Assembly: GCA_002281485.1 (NCBI GenBank)
Contig: NCGF01000007.1
Location: 55,000 to 118,999 of the forward strand
Origin: Sphingomonas sp. 28-66-16
GTDB lineage: Bacteria > Pseudomonadota > Alphaproteobacteria > Sphingomonadales > Sphingomonadaceae
Reading direction: 5' to 3'
Length of the DNA: 64,000 nucleotides
Shown here: positions 36,640 to 46,267 of the stretch, in pieces
How positions within the stretch are numbered: the stretch's first letter is position 1
Layout of the letters: every line of letters starts with the position of its first letter
Program-made: the position numbers and the translations under genes
Notes under the pieces: generated by a model
The model's input: the letters and a program-made list of their open reading frames with translations, nothing else
Told to the model about the DNA's origin: nothing
Database searches by the model: none

Positions 36640-39138
36640 ATGAAACGCCATCTGCTGTTGATCACCTCGGCGCTGTCGATCTCGCTGGGCGCCGCCCCTG
36701 CCTTTGCCCAGAGCGCCGCGAGCAATACCCCCGAGGCGACCGACGACAGCGCGCAATCGACGGTGGGCGAGATCATCGTGACCGCCCAGCGCCGTGACCA
36801 GAAGATTCAGGACGTGCCGATCGCGATCTCGGCCTTTTCGGCGGACGAGCTTCAAGCGCGGGGGGTCACCAGCGCGCTCGATCTCGGTCAGTTCGTTCCC
36901 AATCTGATCGCGCAGAACAACACCGGCCTCGGATCAGCCAACGCCTATTATATTCGCGGCCTCGGCAATACCGAGACGATCCCGACCTTCGATCCGCCCG
37001 TCGGGACCTATGTCGACGACGTCTATCTCAGCCGCCAGAACGCCAACAATCTGAACCTGTTCGATGTCGAGCGGGTCGAGGTGTTGCGCGGGCCGCAGGG
37101 CACGCTGTTCGGTCGCAACACGACGGGCGGCGCGATCAACGTGATTCTGCGGCAGCCCAAGTTCGGCGATCTCGGCGGCTATGCCGAGGTCGGCTATGGC
37201 TCGTACAACAAGAAGCTGGCGCGGGCCTCGATCGACGTGCCGCTCGCGTCGACCTTTTCGGCCAAGGTCAGCGGCTATTGGCAGGATGACGATGGCTATG
37301 CCCGCAACGTCACGACGGGGCAGCGGCTCAACGATCAGGACGGGTGGGGGGTGCGGCTCGGCCTGCGCGGCGAGCTTGCCTCCTGGGCGCGCTGGTCGGG
37401 GGCCTATGCCCATATCGAGGACAATAGCGAAAACCTGCTCAACTTCGATTGCAATCCGGCGGCGCCGACGCAGTGCGACGGCCGTTTCATCACCACCGGC
37501 CTGATCGCCGGCCCGCCGGCCGCGACATCTCCCTATGCGCCGCTGGTGATTTCGGGTCGCAAGGCCAATTATCAGATGGGCAACTATACCCAGACCGATC
37601 TGATCACCTCCAACCTGCAATTCGATGTCGCGACGGACATGACGGTCAGCCTGATCACCGGCTATGTCTCGCAGCGCCAGCAATATGCGCTCGATTTCTT
37701 CGACGGTCGCGGCGGGCCGAGCCTGGCCACGCCGACCCCGCCGGTCCGCGGCTATCCGCGCGGATCGTTCGTGATCCTCAACGACGGCAAATCGGATCAG
37801 TTCAGCCAGGAGATCAAGATCAACGGCAAGATCGGCGGCAACCTGATCGATTATGTCGCCGGCTTTTATTATATCGAGGAAAACAACAAGACCGATTTCG
37901 CCGATGTGTTCGGCTTGTCGCCGACCCTTCAGCTGCTGCTGGCGGATCGGACCCTCACCAACCGCACCCAGGCCTATGCCGGCTACGTCCAGGCCGATCT
38001 GAACCTTACCCGGCAGATCACGCTGACCGCCGGCGTGCGCTATACCGACGAGACCAAGACCTTCGCGATCCGTGACAACCGCCCGCAGTGCAACGTCGTC
38101 GGCGCGTTGCCGGCGACCTGTCTCGACAATGCCAATCTGATCGCGCCTTCGGGCGTGCCGATCCCGACGGTCCAGAAGGTCAAATTGTGGACGCCGCGCT
38201 TCGCGATCAATTTCAAGCCGACCGACGACATTCTGCTGTTTGCAAGCGCCACGCGCGGCTTCAAGTCGGGCGGCTGGAATGCGCGGAGCACTGCTGCCAA
38301 TGCGTTGCTGCCGTTCGGGCCCGAAAAAGTGTGGAGCTACGAACTCGGCGTCAAATCCGAATGGCTCAACCACCGCATCCGCGCCAACGTCACGCTGTAT
38401 CAGGAGGAGGTCAGCGATCTCCAGACACCGTCGGCGCTGGTCGGGCCGACCGGCGCGATCACCTTTCTCACGCGCAATTTCGCCGATTATCGCAATCGCG
38501 GTGTCGAGGCCGAACTGACGGTGGTGCCGGTCGACGGCCTCAACATCTATGCCAATGTCGGGTATCAGGACGATGCCTATAAGCTGAAACCGAACCAGCC
38601 GCCCCTCGACGTCTATGGTATCCAGTCGGTCGCCGCCCAGGCCGCCGCGTGCCAGGCGCTGATCGCGGCCGGCGCAATTCCGGGTGGTACCGGCACCGCG
38701 CCGTGCGCCGCCGGCATCGTCACCGCCCGCGGGACGATCGCGACGCCGGTGCGTACCCCTGATTTCACGGTTGCCGTGGGTGGCAGTTACTCGATCCCGG
38801 TCGGTCGCTTTACGGTCGTGCCGTCGGTCAACGGCGCCTATCACAGCTATCAGGAAGTCCAGACGAGCAACTACACCATTTATTCGGGGGGGATCACCGG
38901 CACCAATGGCAGCTATCCCGCCAATCCATTTGGTGGCGCGGTGATCATCGGATCGGCGAGCCAGCCGGTCTGGCTGGTCAATGCCGGGATCGCGCTCAAC
39001 GGGCCAGACAAGGCGTGGCAGCTGTCGCTCAACTGCACCAATTGCCTTGACGCGGTGTTCTCGCAGAGTGCGCTTGCGAACACGACGTACATCAATCAAC
39101 CTGCAATGTGGACGATCCGGGCGCGGTACAATTTCTAA
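36640..39138 (+). CDS. TonB-dependent outer-membrane receptor (second)
   Basis: 832 residues from ATG 36640 (AAAGGGAG seven bases upstream). The signal peptide ends near AAPAFAQ; a TonB-box-like GEIIVTAQRR follows, then a plug with VEVLRGPQGTLFGRNTTGGAINV and a barrel ending in TIRARYNF. It is the first gene of a rightward operon with an MFS transporter, flavoenzyme, nitrilase-like and methyltransferase genes. Operator D lies 69-80 bases upstream. Likely importer of the island substrate. Confidence 0.93.
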   Translation: MKRHLLLITSALSISLGAAPAFAQSAASNTPEATDDSAQSTVGEIIVTAQRRDQKIQDVPIAISAFSADELQARGVTSALDLGQFVPNLIAQNNTGLGSANAYYIRGLGNTETIPTFDPPVGTYVDDVYLSRQNANNLNLFDVERVEVLRGPQGTLFGRNTTGGAINVILRQPKFGDLGGYAEVGYGSYNKKLARASIDVPLASTFSAKVSGYWQDDDGYARNVTTGQRLNDQDGWGVRLGLRGELASWARWSGAYAHIEDNSENLLNFDCNPAAPTQCDGRFITTGLIAGPPAATSPYAPLVISGRKANYQMGNYTQTDLITSNLQFDVATDMTVSLITGYVSQRQQYALDFFDGRGGPSLATPTPPVRGYPRGSFVILNDGKSDQFSQEIKINGKIGGNLIDYVAGFYYIEENNKTDFADVFGLSPTLQLLLADRTLTNRTQAYAGYVQADLNLTRQITLTAGVRYTDETKTFAIRDNRPQCNVVGALPATCLDNANLIAPSGVPIPTVQKVKLWTPRFAINFKPTDDILLFASATRGFKSGGWNARSTAANALLPFGPEKVWSYELGVKSEWLNHRIRANVTLYQEEVSDLQTPSALVGPTGAITFLTRNFADYRNRGVEAELTVVPVDGLNIYANVGYQDDAYKLKPNQPPLDVYGIQSVAAQAAACQALIAAGAIPGGTGTAPCAAGIVTARGTIATPVRTPDFTVAVGGSYSIPVGRFTVVPSVNGAYHSYQEVQTSNYTIYSGGITGTNGSYPANPFGGAVIIGSASQPVWLVNAGIALNGPDKAWQLSLNCTNCLDAVFSQSALANTTYINQPAMWTIRARYNF

Positions 39139-39151
39139 GGTGGCAACGGGC

Positions 39152-40420
39152 ATGACGGCGGGGATTTCGATCGCGACGACTGCCGCCCGGCCCTCCGAGT
39201 TCAGGCGCGGGGCCAAGCCCCTGGCGGCGGCGCTGCTGGGCGTTGCGTGCGGCGCCTCGCCGCTGCCGTTCAACGTCCTGCCGCTGGTTCTCGGGCCGGT
39301 CCATGCGGAGTTCGGCTGGGATTTCGCGCAGGTCGCAGCCGGCGTGACGGTGTTCGGCATCGTCGCGTCGCTGCTCGCCCCCGTCTATGGCGGCCTGGCG
39401 GATCGGCTGGGGGTGCGGCCGGTGGCGCTGTGGTCTACCTTCGGCTTCGCGCTGGTCTTCGCGGCGTTTTACTTTGTGCCGGGCTCGCTGGGCGGCTGGT
39501 ATGGCGCCTGGGCGATCCTGGGTCTGATCGGGATCGGATCGACCCCGGTGACGTGGAGCCGGGCGGTATCGATGTGGTTCGATCGCAACCGCGGGCTGGC
39601 GCTCGGCATCATGCTGATCGGTACGAGCATCGCCGCGATCATCGTGCCACAGGTGGCGAACAAAGCGATCGCGGCTGGCGGCTGGCGGCTGGCCTTCCCG
39701 GTCGTCGCGCTGTTCCCGCTGCTCATCGCCTTGCCCGTCGGGCTCGCCTGGTTTCGCGAGCCCCGTCCGGACGAACGCCCGGTCGGGGTCACCGATGCGG
39801 CCGGCGCACTGGTCGGGCTCACGCTGCGCGAGGCGGCGGCGGGGTATCGCTTCTGGGTGCTGCTGATCTCGATCCTGATCATCGCGCTCGCTTATGGCGG
39901 CGCGCACATCCACATGGCGCAGATTGTCGCGTTGCACGGCTTCACGCCGGCCATCGCCGCCAGTGTGCTCGGGGTGGTGGCGCTCGGCATTCTCGCCGGG
40001 CGGATCGGGGTGGGGCTGTTGTTCGATCGCTTCTGGGCGCCGGGCATCGCCTTTCCCGCCATGCTGCTGCCGGCGATCGCCTGCGTGTTGCTGATGGGGA
40101 CGGGCGCCGATCTCTCGGTGCTGATGTGCGGCGGCTTTCTGCTCGGCTTCGCCGCCGGTGCCGAGAGCGACGTGATCGCCTTTCTCGCCGCACGCTACTT
40201 CGGGATGGCACATTACGGGCGCATTTACGGCGCGCTCTACATGCCGTTCGGAATCGGCTCGGCGATTTCGCCGATCCTCTACGGCGTCGTCCGCGACCGG
40301 ACGGGGAATTACGATCTGATGCTGGCCGCGGCGGTCGGCATGTTCGCGGTCGGCGGCGGCTTGTTGCTGACGCTTGGCCGCTATCCGGTCCTGGGGGCAC
40401 GCGATGGCGACGATCGCTAG
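39152..40420 (+). CDS. Major facilitator superfamily transporter
   Basis: 422 residues with about 12 hydrophobic segments, and the MFS inter-helix motif GGLADRLGVRPVALW in the second loop. It starts 13 bases after the TonB receptor stop, so outer- and inner-membrane transport are paired in one transcript. It probably carries an organic acid or small aromatic across the inner membrane; the substrate is not readable. Overlaps the flavoenzyme start by 17 bases. Confidence 0.88.
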   Translation: MTAGISIATTAARPSEFRRGAKPLAAALLGVACGASPLPFNVLPLVLGPVHAEFGWDFAQVAAGVTVFGIVASLLAPVYGGLADRLGVRPVALWSTFGFALVFAAFYFVPGSLGGWYGAWAILGLIGIGSTPVTWSRAVSMWFDRNRGLALGIMLIGTSIAAIIVPQVANKAIAAGGWRLAFPVVALFPLLIALPVGLAWFREPRPDERPVGVTDAAGALVGLTLREAAAGYRFWVLLISILIIALAYGGAHIHMAQIVALHGFTPAIAASVLGVVALGILAGRIGVGLLFDRFWAPGIAFPAMLLPAIACVLLMGTGADLSVLMCGGFLLGFAAGAESDVIAFLAARYFGMAHYGRIYGALYMPFGIGSAISPILYGVVRDRTGNYDLMLAAAVGMFAVGGGLLLTLGRYPVLGARDGDDR

Positions 40421-41954
40421 GCACGATCGCCTCGAGGCGATCATCGACGCCGTCGGCAGCGCGGCGATCGTCAGCGATCCCGCTGCGCTCGCGCTTTACG
40501 GCCAGGACGTCTTCTCGCTTGGCGTAACGCCGCTCGCGCTGTTCCGACCGACCAGCGTCGCGGATCTCGCCGCCGGCGTGGCGGCTGCGACCGCCCAGGG
40601 GATCGCGGTGGTGCCGCGCGGCGGCGGGATGAGCTATACCTCGGGTTATCTCGCCGATACGCCGGCGCTGCTGGTCGATCTCGCCGGTCTCGACCGGATC
40701 CTCGAAATCGATCCGGTCGACATGCGCGTGACGGTCGAGGCCGGGTGCAGTTGGGCGGCGCTCTACGAGGCGCTTCACCCGCGCGGGCTGCGCACGCCCT
40801 TATGGGGCACGCTCTCGGGGATCAAGGCGAGCATCGGCGGCGGGATGAGCCAGAACGGGCTGTTCTGGGGCGGGCGCGACGGAACGATCGCCGGCAGCGC
40901 CTTGTCGTTCGACGTCGTGCTCGCCGACGGCACGATTCTGAGCACGGGCAGCGCCACCCTGCGTCCGTTCGGGCCTGACCTGACCGGACTGTTCGCCGCC
41001 GATTGCGGGGCGTTGGGCATCAAGGCGCGGGTGACGCTGCCGCTGGTGCGCGAGGCAGCGGCATTGGCCTATGGCAGCTTCGCCTTCGCCGCCCCCGATC
41101 GCTTCGTCGCTGCGACCAGCGAGATTGCCCGTGCCGGCCTCGCCAGCGAAAGCTTCGGGTTCGATCCCTTCCTCCAGGCGCAACGGATGAAGCGCGACAG
41201 TCTGTCGAGCGATGCCAGGGCGCTGGTCGGCATGATGAAGGCACAGGGCGGTTTCTGGAAGGGACTGAGGGAAGGGGCCCGGGTGGTCGCTGCCGGGCGC
41301 AGTTTTCTCGACGAGGCGCGCTTTTCGATTCATACCATCGCCGAGGGGCGAACCCAGGCGGCCGCCGATGCCGATATGGCCGCGATTCGCGCGATCGTGG
41401 CGGCACAAGGGGGAACCGAGGTCGAAAATACGATCCCCAAGGTTCTGCGCGCCAATCCGTTCCCGCCGGTCAATTCGATGCTCGGTCCCTCGGGCGAGCG
41501 CTGGGTGCCGGTTCACGGCGTCGTCCGGCACAGCCGCGCGCTCGCGACGATCGAGTCGATCATCGATTTGTTCGAGGCGCACCGCGCCGAAATGGAAGCG
41601 CTCGATGTCGGTGCGGGCTATATGTTCCTGCCCGTCGCCGCGACGGGGTTTCTGATCGAGCCGGTGTTTTACTGGCCGGATGCCCAGGCCGCGCTGCATA
41701 GACACGCGGTCGAGCCGGCACATCTCGCCCGGCTCACCGAGTACCGCAGCAACCCGCCGGCACGCGCGCTCGTCGAGAAGCTGCGCGCGGCCATCATCGC
41801 GATCTTCGGACGGATGGAGGCGGTGCATTTCCAGCTCGGCCGCGCCTATCCGCTCGCCGAGCGAATCGACCCGGCAGGCTGGCGGCTGCTACAATCGGTC
41901 AAGGCGGCGGTCGATCCGCGCGGGCTGATGAACCCGGGGGTGCTGGGGCTGTGA
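40404..41954 (+). CDS. FAD-binding (PCMH/VAO-type) oxidoreductase
   Basis: 516 residues. FAD-binding PCMH domain near residues 40-220 (RPTSVADLAAGVAAATAQGIAVVPRGGGMSYTSGY, GTLSGIKASIGGGMSQN), and a vanillyl-alcohol-oxidase-like C-terminal domain. The usual flavin-linking His in the PRGGG region is not seen, so FAD is probably non-covalent. It oxidises an alcohol, amine or hydroxyacid; the electron acceptor is unknown. Overlaps MFS and nitrilase-like genes. Confidence 0.85.
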   Translation: MATIARHDRLEAIIDAVGSAAIVSDPAALALYGQDVFSLGVTPLALFRPTSVADLAAGVAAATAQGIAVVPRGGGMSYTSGYLADTPALLVDLAGLDRILEIDPVDMRVTVEAGCSWAALYEALHPRGLRTPLWGTLSGIKASIGGGMSQNGLFWGGRDGTIAGSALSFDVVLADGTILSTGSATLRPFGPDLTGLFAADCGALGIKARVTLPLVREAAALAYGSFAFAAPDRFVAATSEIARAGLASESFGFDPFLQAQRMKRDSLSSDARALVGMMKAQGGFWKGLREGARVVAAGRSFLDEARFSIHTIAEGRTQAAADADMAAIRAIVAAQGGTEVENTIPKVLRANPFPPVNSMLGPSGERWVPVHGVVRHSRALATIESIIDLFEAHRAEMEALDVGAGYMFLPVAATGFLIEPVFYWPDAQAALHRHAVEPAHLARLTEYRSNPPARALVEKLRAAIIAIFGRMEAVHFQLGRAYPLAERIDPAGWRLLQSVKAAVDPRGLMNPGVLGL

Positions 41955-43003
41955 CGACAGCGTTCGCCGCGGTCGCGATGCAACTCACGGCACGGTCGGT
42001 CGAGGCGTGCGCCGATCGTGCCGCCGCGAGCGCGCAGATGACGGCGATGATCGCCGAGGTGGGTGTCAGGCTTCGCGGCGCTGCGATCTTCATCGAGCAA
42101 TATGGCGGCACGCCGGTCCGGCTCGCGGTGCTGCCCGAATATCTGCTGACGAGCTATCCCGGGCGCATCTCCATTCCCGATTTCGCCGCCAAGGCCGCGA
42201 TCGATGTCGACGGGCCCGAATATGAGGCATTCGGAAAGCTGGCGCAGGGACAGGGACTCTTCATCGCCGGCAACGCCTATGAACGCGACAGGCATTTTCC
42301 GGGGCTCTATTTCCAGACGAGTTTTGTCGTTGCCCCCTCGGGTGACGTCGTGTTGCGCTATCGCCGGTTGAACTCGATGTTCGCGCCGACCCCGCACGAT
42401 GTCTGGTCGAACTATCTCGACATTTACGGGCTCGATGGCGTGTTCCCGGTGGCGAAGACGGAGATCGGCAACCTTGCGGCGATCGCGTCGGAGGAAATCC
42501 TCTATCCCGAAATCGCGCGCGCCCATGCCTTACGCGGTGCCGAAATCTTCGTGCACAGCTCGTCCGAGATCGGGTCGCCCAACCCGACCCCCAAGGCGAT
42601 CGCCCGCCGCGCGCGCGCCTTCGAAAACATGGCCTATATCGTCTCGGCCAACACCGCCGGCATCAGCGGGACGATCATGCCGCTCGCCTCCGCCGACGGC
42701 AATTCGGTGGTGGTCGACTACAAGGGCCAGATCCTCGCCGAAGCCAATCCGGGCGAGACCTTCACTGCCTTTGCCGATCTCGATCTGGGCGCGCTGCGGG
42801 CGCAGCGCCGCAAGCCCGGCATGACCAACCAGCTTGCGCGGCAGCGGCTCGAACTGTTCGCCGACAGCTATACCGGCCGATCGGTCCAGCCCGCCAACAG
42901 CCTTGCCGATGCCGATGGCGGCTTCCAGATACCCGATCGGGATCATTTTCTGCGCGTCCACGAAAGCGTGATCGCGCGGCTCGCCAAGGATGGGCTGATA
43001 TGA
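41951..43003 (+). CDS. Nitrilase-fold protein lacking the catalytic cysteine
   Basis: 350 residues, carbon-nitrogen hydrolase fold. Glu63 (VLPEYL) is in place, but the catalytic Lys segment reads RYRRLN (Arg139) and the Cys segment reads AIASEEILYPE, where Ser180 stands where Cys is expected. The protein's only cysteine is Cys20, outside the active site. Glu is kept and the other two replaced by conservative changes, so it may have altered or no hydrolase activity. It overlaps both neighbours, indicating tight coupling with the flavoenzyme and the methyltransferase. Confidence 0.8.
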   Translation: MTTAFAAVAMQLTARSVEACADRAAASAQMTAMIAEVGVRLRGAAIFIEQYGGTPVRLAVLPEYLLTSYPGRISIPDFAAKAAIDVDGPEYEAFGKLAQGQGLFIAGNAYERDRHFPGLYFQTSFVVAPSGDVVLRYRRLNSMFAPTPHDVWSNYLDIYGLDGVFPVAKTEIGNLAAIASEEILYPEIARAHALRGAEIFVHSSSEIGSPNPTPKAIARRARAFENMAYIVSANTAGISGTIMPLASADGNSVVVDYKGQILAEANPGETFTAFADLDLGALRAQRRKPGMTNQLARQRLELFADSYTGRSVQPANSLADADGGFQIPDRDHFLRVHESVIARLAKDGLI

Positions 43004-44196
43004 AGCACGACGTCGCACCCCCCTATACCGCCGTTGCGCGCCATGCGGTGTTCCCCGAGCCTAGCCATGACGAGGCGGCGCGCTTCGATTTTCTGGCGAA
43101 TTTCAACAAATACATGTCGGGCACGCTCGGGCCCGGGAACAAGCGCGCCTATGAAACGCGCGTTCTGCCCGCCTTCATCAAGGAGCATGGGCGCCCGCCC
43201 GGGGACCGCTTCGAGATCAGGCGGGCGATGAACAAGGACCCGTGGCACCGCTTCTGGTCGGCGCTCAAGCGCAACTCGATGGAGATGCGCCAGCAGAACG
43301 GCCGCCAGATGGTGCTCCGCCAACTCGACGAGCTCGACGCGAGGGTGCGTCAATTCAATGAGGGTCGCGAGACGCTTCGGCTCGATGCGAGGGTGGCGGT
43401 GCCACGCTATCAGCAGGCAGTCGATATCCACTGCATGCCCGGCAGCTATCACGGCGAAGAACGACCCGGGGACGTCTCGGCGGGGGCCAATTATGATTGC
43501 GGGATTTTCGCGACGACGGCGGGCGGCCTTGGCGCGCTGAGCGATGGCGGCGGTATGGCGCTGGTCGAATGGGCCCGGCGCGAACGGCCCGGCTGGGCGC
43601 CGAAGCGGATCCTCGATCTGGGTTGTACGATCGGCCACAATATCGTCCCGCTCGCCCTCGCTTTCCCCGATGCCGAGGTCGTCGCGATCGACACCGCTGC
43701 GCCCAGCCTGCGTTACGGCCACGCGCGCGCGCAGGCGCTCGGCGCCCGCAACCTCAGCTTCGTGCAGATGAACGCCGAGGACATGAGCGCCTTTCCCGAT
43801 GGCCATTTCGATTGGGTGCAGACGACGATGTACCTCCACGAACTGTCGGGCACCGCCTTGCCGCGGATCATCGAGGAGGGATTCCGCGTGCTCGCGCCCG
43901 GCGGGCTGATGTTTCATCTCGAACAGCCGCAATATTCCGACGAGATGCCACTGTTCGAACAGTTCCTCCGCGATTGGGATGCCTTCAACAACAACGAGCC
44001 GTTTTGGTCGGCGATGCACGCGCTCGACCTGAAACAGATCATGATCGATGCCGGCTTCCCCGCGGACCGCCTGTTCACGACCGGGGTGCGCGCGGTCGTC
44101 GACACGGCGATCTTCCCCCGACAGGCGGCGGACGAGAAGGAAGACTTCGGCCGCGCGGCCTATTGGAACGCTTATGGCGCGTGGAAGCCGGAATGA
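43000..44196 (+). CDS. Class I SAM-dependent methyltransferase
   Basis: 398 residues. The Rossmann motif I is DLGCTIGHNIVPLALAFPDAEVVAID (about residues 205-230), with motif II-like FDWVQTTMYLHELSG following. The first 190 residues are a non-catalytic extension (KYMSGTLGPGNKRAYETRVLPAFIKEHGR and a long helical part). Motif I has T in place of the second Gly of the usual GxGxG. Methyl acceptor unknown. Overlaps the nitrilase-like gene and the next small gene. Confidence 0.82.
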   Translation: MKHDVAPPYTAVARHAVFPEPSHDEAARFDFLANFNKYMSGTLGPGNKRAYETRVLPAFIKEHGRPPGDRFEIRRAMNKDPWHRFWSALKRNSMEMRQQNGRQMVLRQLDELDARVRQFNEGRETLRLDARVAVPRYQQAVDIHCMPGSYHGEERPGDVSAGANYDCGIFATTAGGLGALSDGGGMALVEWARRERPGWAPKRILDLGCTIGHNIVPLALAFPDAEVVAIDTAAPSLRYGHARAQALGARNLSFVQMNAEDMSAFPDGHFDWVQTTMYLHELSGTALPRIIEEGFRVLAPGGLMFHLEQPQYSDEMPLFEQFLRDWDAFNNNEPFWSAMHALDLKQIMIDAGFPADRLFTTGVRAVVDTAIFPRQAADEKEDFGRAAYWNAYGAWKPE

Positions 44197-44552
44197 CCGA
44201 CGGACTTGACTGGATCGGCCTGTCGGGGAAGCGCGCCAAGGGCAAGCGCCCCGACTATTTCGACGATCCGGCGATCGACCGGCTGATGTCGATCACGATG
44301 GCGCTGGTGGGCGAGGTATCGGTGCTGCGGCAGCGGCTCGACACCGCCGAGCGGCTGCTCGAAGCAAAGGGGGTGGTGTCGCAAGCCGAGATCGAAACCT
44401 ATGTCGCCGATGCCGACGCCGCCTATGCGCGCGGGGTGATGACCAAGGCCTATATCGCCCGCGTGATGCGCGGCGTTCAACAGGCGATGGAAGCAATGGC
44501 GGTAGACGAAAAGCCGATCGAGCAGGTCAGTCGTGATCTGCGCGAAAGCTAG
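44193..44552 (+). CDS. Hypothetical protein (last gene of the second TonB operon)
   Basis: 119 residues, ATG overlaps the methyltransferase stop as ATGA. No family recognised. The sequence contains a heptad-rich segment (MALVGEVSVLRQRLDTAERLLEAKG) that could be a short coiled coil, followed by EIETYVADADAAYARG. Position in the operon suggests it assists the flavoenzyme or methyltransferase. Confidence 0.6.
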   Translation: MTDGLDWIGLSGKRAKGKRPDYFDDPAIDRLMSITMALVGEVSVLRQRLDTAERLLEAKGVVSQAEIETYVADADAAYARGVMTKAYIARVMRGVQQAMEAMAVDEKPIEQVSRDLRES

Positions 44553-44579
44553 CCGATGCCGCCTCGATTGCCGAATGCG

Positions 44580-44930
44580 TCAGGAACAGCCGCCGCCGAC
44601 GTCGAACCGCTTGGTGCTGTTGGCGCCGATCACCTCGATGCCCTGCGACCCGGTGATCCCGGTCAGCGCGATCGTCACCGTGAAGGGCTTCACCGCATCG
44701 AGGCAAAATCCCCCCGGCAGCGTGCCGACGACTTCGATGCCCCAATATTCGGGGCACCGGACATACATCAGCGGGATCAGCGAGACTTCCATGTTGATAC
44801 AGGGCGCTTCGCCGCTGACCACAAGAAAGAAGCTGTTGTTGACGAAGCCGCCAACGACCTCCGCCTTGTCGAAATTGATGACACGGCTGCTCTGGGCGGC
44901 AGACGTCATTTCGATCACGTTCATGGTCAT
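44580..44930 (-). CDS. Hypothetical small protein
   Basis: 116 residues from ATG 44930 (GGGGG four bases upstream; ATG 44924 is an alternative). No family recognised. A central PLMYVRCPEYWGIEVVGTLPGGFCLDAVKPFTVTIALTG stretch is beta-rich and has four cysteines overall. No signal peptide is obvious. Transcribed opposite to its neighbours. Confidence 0.5.
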   Translation of the reverse strand: MTMNVIEMTSAAQSSRVINFDKAEVVGGFVNNSFFLVVSGEAPCINMEVSLIPLMYVRCPEYWGIEVVGTLPGGFCLDAVKPFTVTIALTGITGSQGIEVIGANSTKRFDVGGGCS

Positions 44931-45041
44931 AGTTCCCCCGGGGCGACGGCGCGTTGAAAGTGAGGAGTCATCTATACCAGATTCGATAATGATTGAGCGA
45001 CGTCGCCGGACAACTCAGACCAATCTGGAGCTTTCCTTTCG

Positions 45042-45773
45042 ATGAACCATCGCACCGTGCGCGGCCGGATCCGCTATACCTCCAAAAAGCCCGAGATGAT
45101 CGACGTCGAGCGCGGCCGCGAGTGGTTTGCCTTCACTCATCATGGCGACGGATCGGTGGTGCTGCGCGCGCAATGCGAGATCGAGGAGCCCGCACCGACG
45201 GTCATGCGCGACGTCATCTATGCGATCGGGCCCGACGGCAAACCGCGCAACCTCCACGTCCATCTGGTGGTCGGCGATGTCTTCATGGGGTCGGGCTGGT
45301 TCACCCTCGCGCATCGCGACGATGGCGGCACGATCGACTGCCAAAGCGCGGGGCCGTCGATCGGCCGACTATCGCAGCACGTCGATTTCGCCGGCCCGCT
45401 CGACGGCTTCGGCACGCATCCGATCGTCGGCGACGGCTATCTCACCCGCTGCCTCGATCTGTCGAGGGGGCCGCATCGCCGCACGATCCGCGTCTATGTG
45501 CCGTCGCCCGATCATCGCGGCGCGACGCCGCCGATGGCATCCGAAGTGCTGATCGACCTCGAATATTGCGGTGACGAGACCGTCACCGTCGCCGCCGGCA
45601 CTTTTGACTGCCGCAAATTCGCGTTCATCGATTCGAGCGACGGCGGGATGGGCGGCAAGGAGCATCCACGCTATGAAATCTGGGTGACTGCCGACCGCGA
45701 CGCGGTGTTCGTCCAGGGCGGGGTCGGCGGCTATATGGCCACCTGGTACGAACTGGTCGAACTGATCCGCTAG
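45042..45773 (+). CDS. Hypothetical protein, possibly lipocalin-like beta-barrel
   Basis: 243 residues from ATG 45042. The composition (alternating beta strands, few hydrophobic helices) and the C-terminal TVAAGTFDCRKFAFIDSSDGGMGGKEHPRYEIWVTADRDAVFVQGGVGGYMATWYELVELI suggest a beta-barrel, but I do not recognise a family. A degenerate match (9 of 12) to the island palindrome, GTCGCCGGACAA, lies at 45002-45013. It is transcribed alone toward the convergent minus run. Confidence 0.55.
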   Translation: MNHRTVRGRIRYTSKKPEMIDVERGREWFAFTHHGDGSVVLRAQCEIEEPAPTVMRDVIYAIGPDGKPRNLHVHLVVGDVFMGSGWFTLAHRDDGGTIDCQSAGPSIGRLSQHVDFAGPLDGFGTHPIVGDGYLTRCLDLSRGPHRRTIRVYVPSPDHRGATPPMASEVLIDLEYCGDETVTVAAGTFDCRKFAFIDSSDGGMGGKEHPRYEIWVTADRDAVFVQGGVGGYMATWYELVELIR

Positions 45774-45795
45774 TCAGCGGCGCCAGCCGCGCCGG

Positions 45796-46266
45796 TCAGG
45801 GGTCGACCTGATCGATCCCGGCGGCGCTGAAGGTCGCCCGATATTCGGCATCGCCGACCTTGCCGACCATGTCGCTGCGCAGTGGCGCCTCGGGATAGAC
45901 GGCGACGACATAATCGCCCGCCGAGGGGTTCAGCCGCAACGGCTTGATCGTTTCCTGATAGGTCTTTGAATGCCAGAAGGCCCGGGCATTGGCGAGGCAC
46001 GGGAAACGCACGATCAGGTTGGTATAGCCCTTGGGGGGGGCGCCCTCGAAGGTATCGAGCGCCGCCGGCGCATTGAGATAATAGCCGCCGAGGCGCTGAT
46101 ACAGGCCGCTATCGGCGATTGCCTTGGCATAGGCGATCATCCGCGCGCGATCGATCGTCGGCCCCGAAACGACCATCAGCACCGGCTTGTTGTCGCAGCC
46201 AGCCGGTTGGGGAAGCGGGGCGGGCGTCGGACCGGCTACGGCCAGCAGCGCAAGCATCAGAATCAT
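45796..46266 (-). CDS. Exported DUF1330-like protein
   Basis: 156 residues from ATG 46266 with a GGAGG site upstream that straddles the VOC stop codon. An N-terminal signal-like segment (ILMLALLAVAGPTPAPL) precedes a DUF1330-type domain (YAKAIADSGLYQRLGGYYLN, FPCLANARAFWHSKTYQETIKPLR). Last gene of the aldehyde dehydrogenase operon. A cytoplasmic DUF1330 protein also exists at 19316-19621. Confidence 0.65.
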   Translation of the reverse strand: MILMLALLAVAGPTPAPLPQPAGCDNKPVLMVVSGPTIDRARMIAYAKAIADSGLYQRLGGYYLNAPAALDTFEGAPPKGYTNLIVRFPCLANARAFWHSKTYQETIKPLRLNPSAGDYVVAVYPEAPLRSDMVGKVGDAEYRATFSAAGIDQVDP

Positions 46267-46267
46267 C

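Noticed and set aside
36934-39360. 808-codon open frame on the minus strand opposite the second TonB receptor
   Set aside because: High-GC antisense shadow; the plus-strand frame has plug and barrel signatures and a signal peptide.
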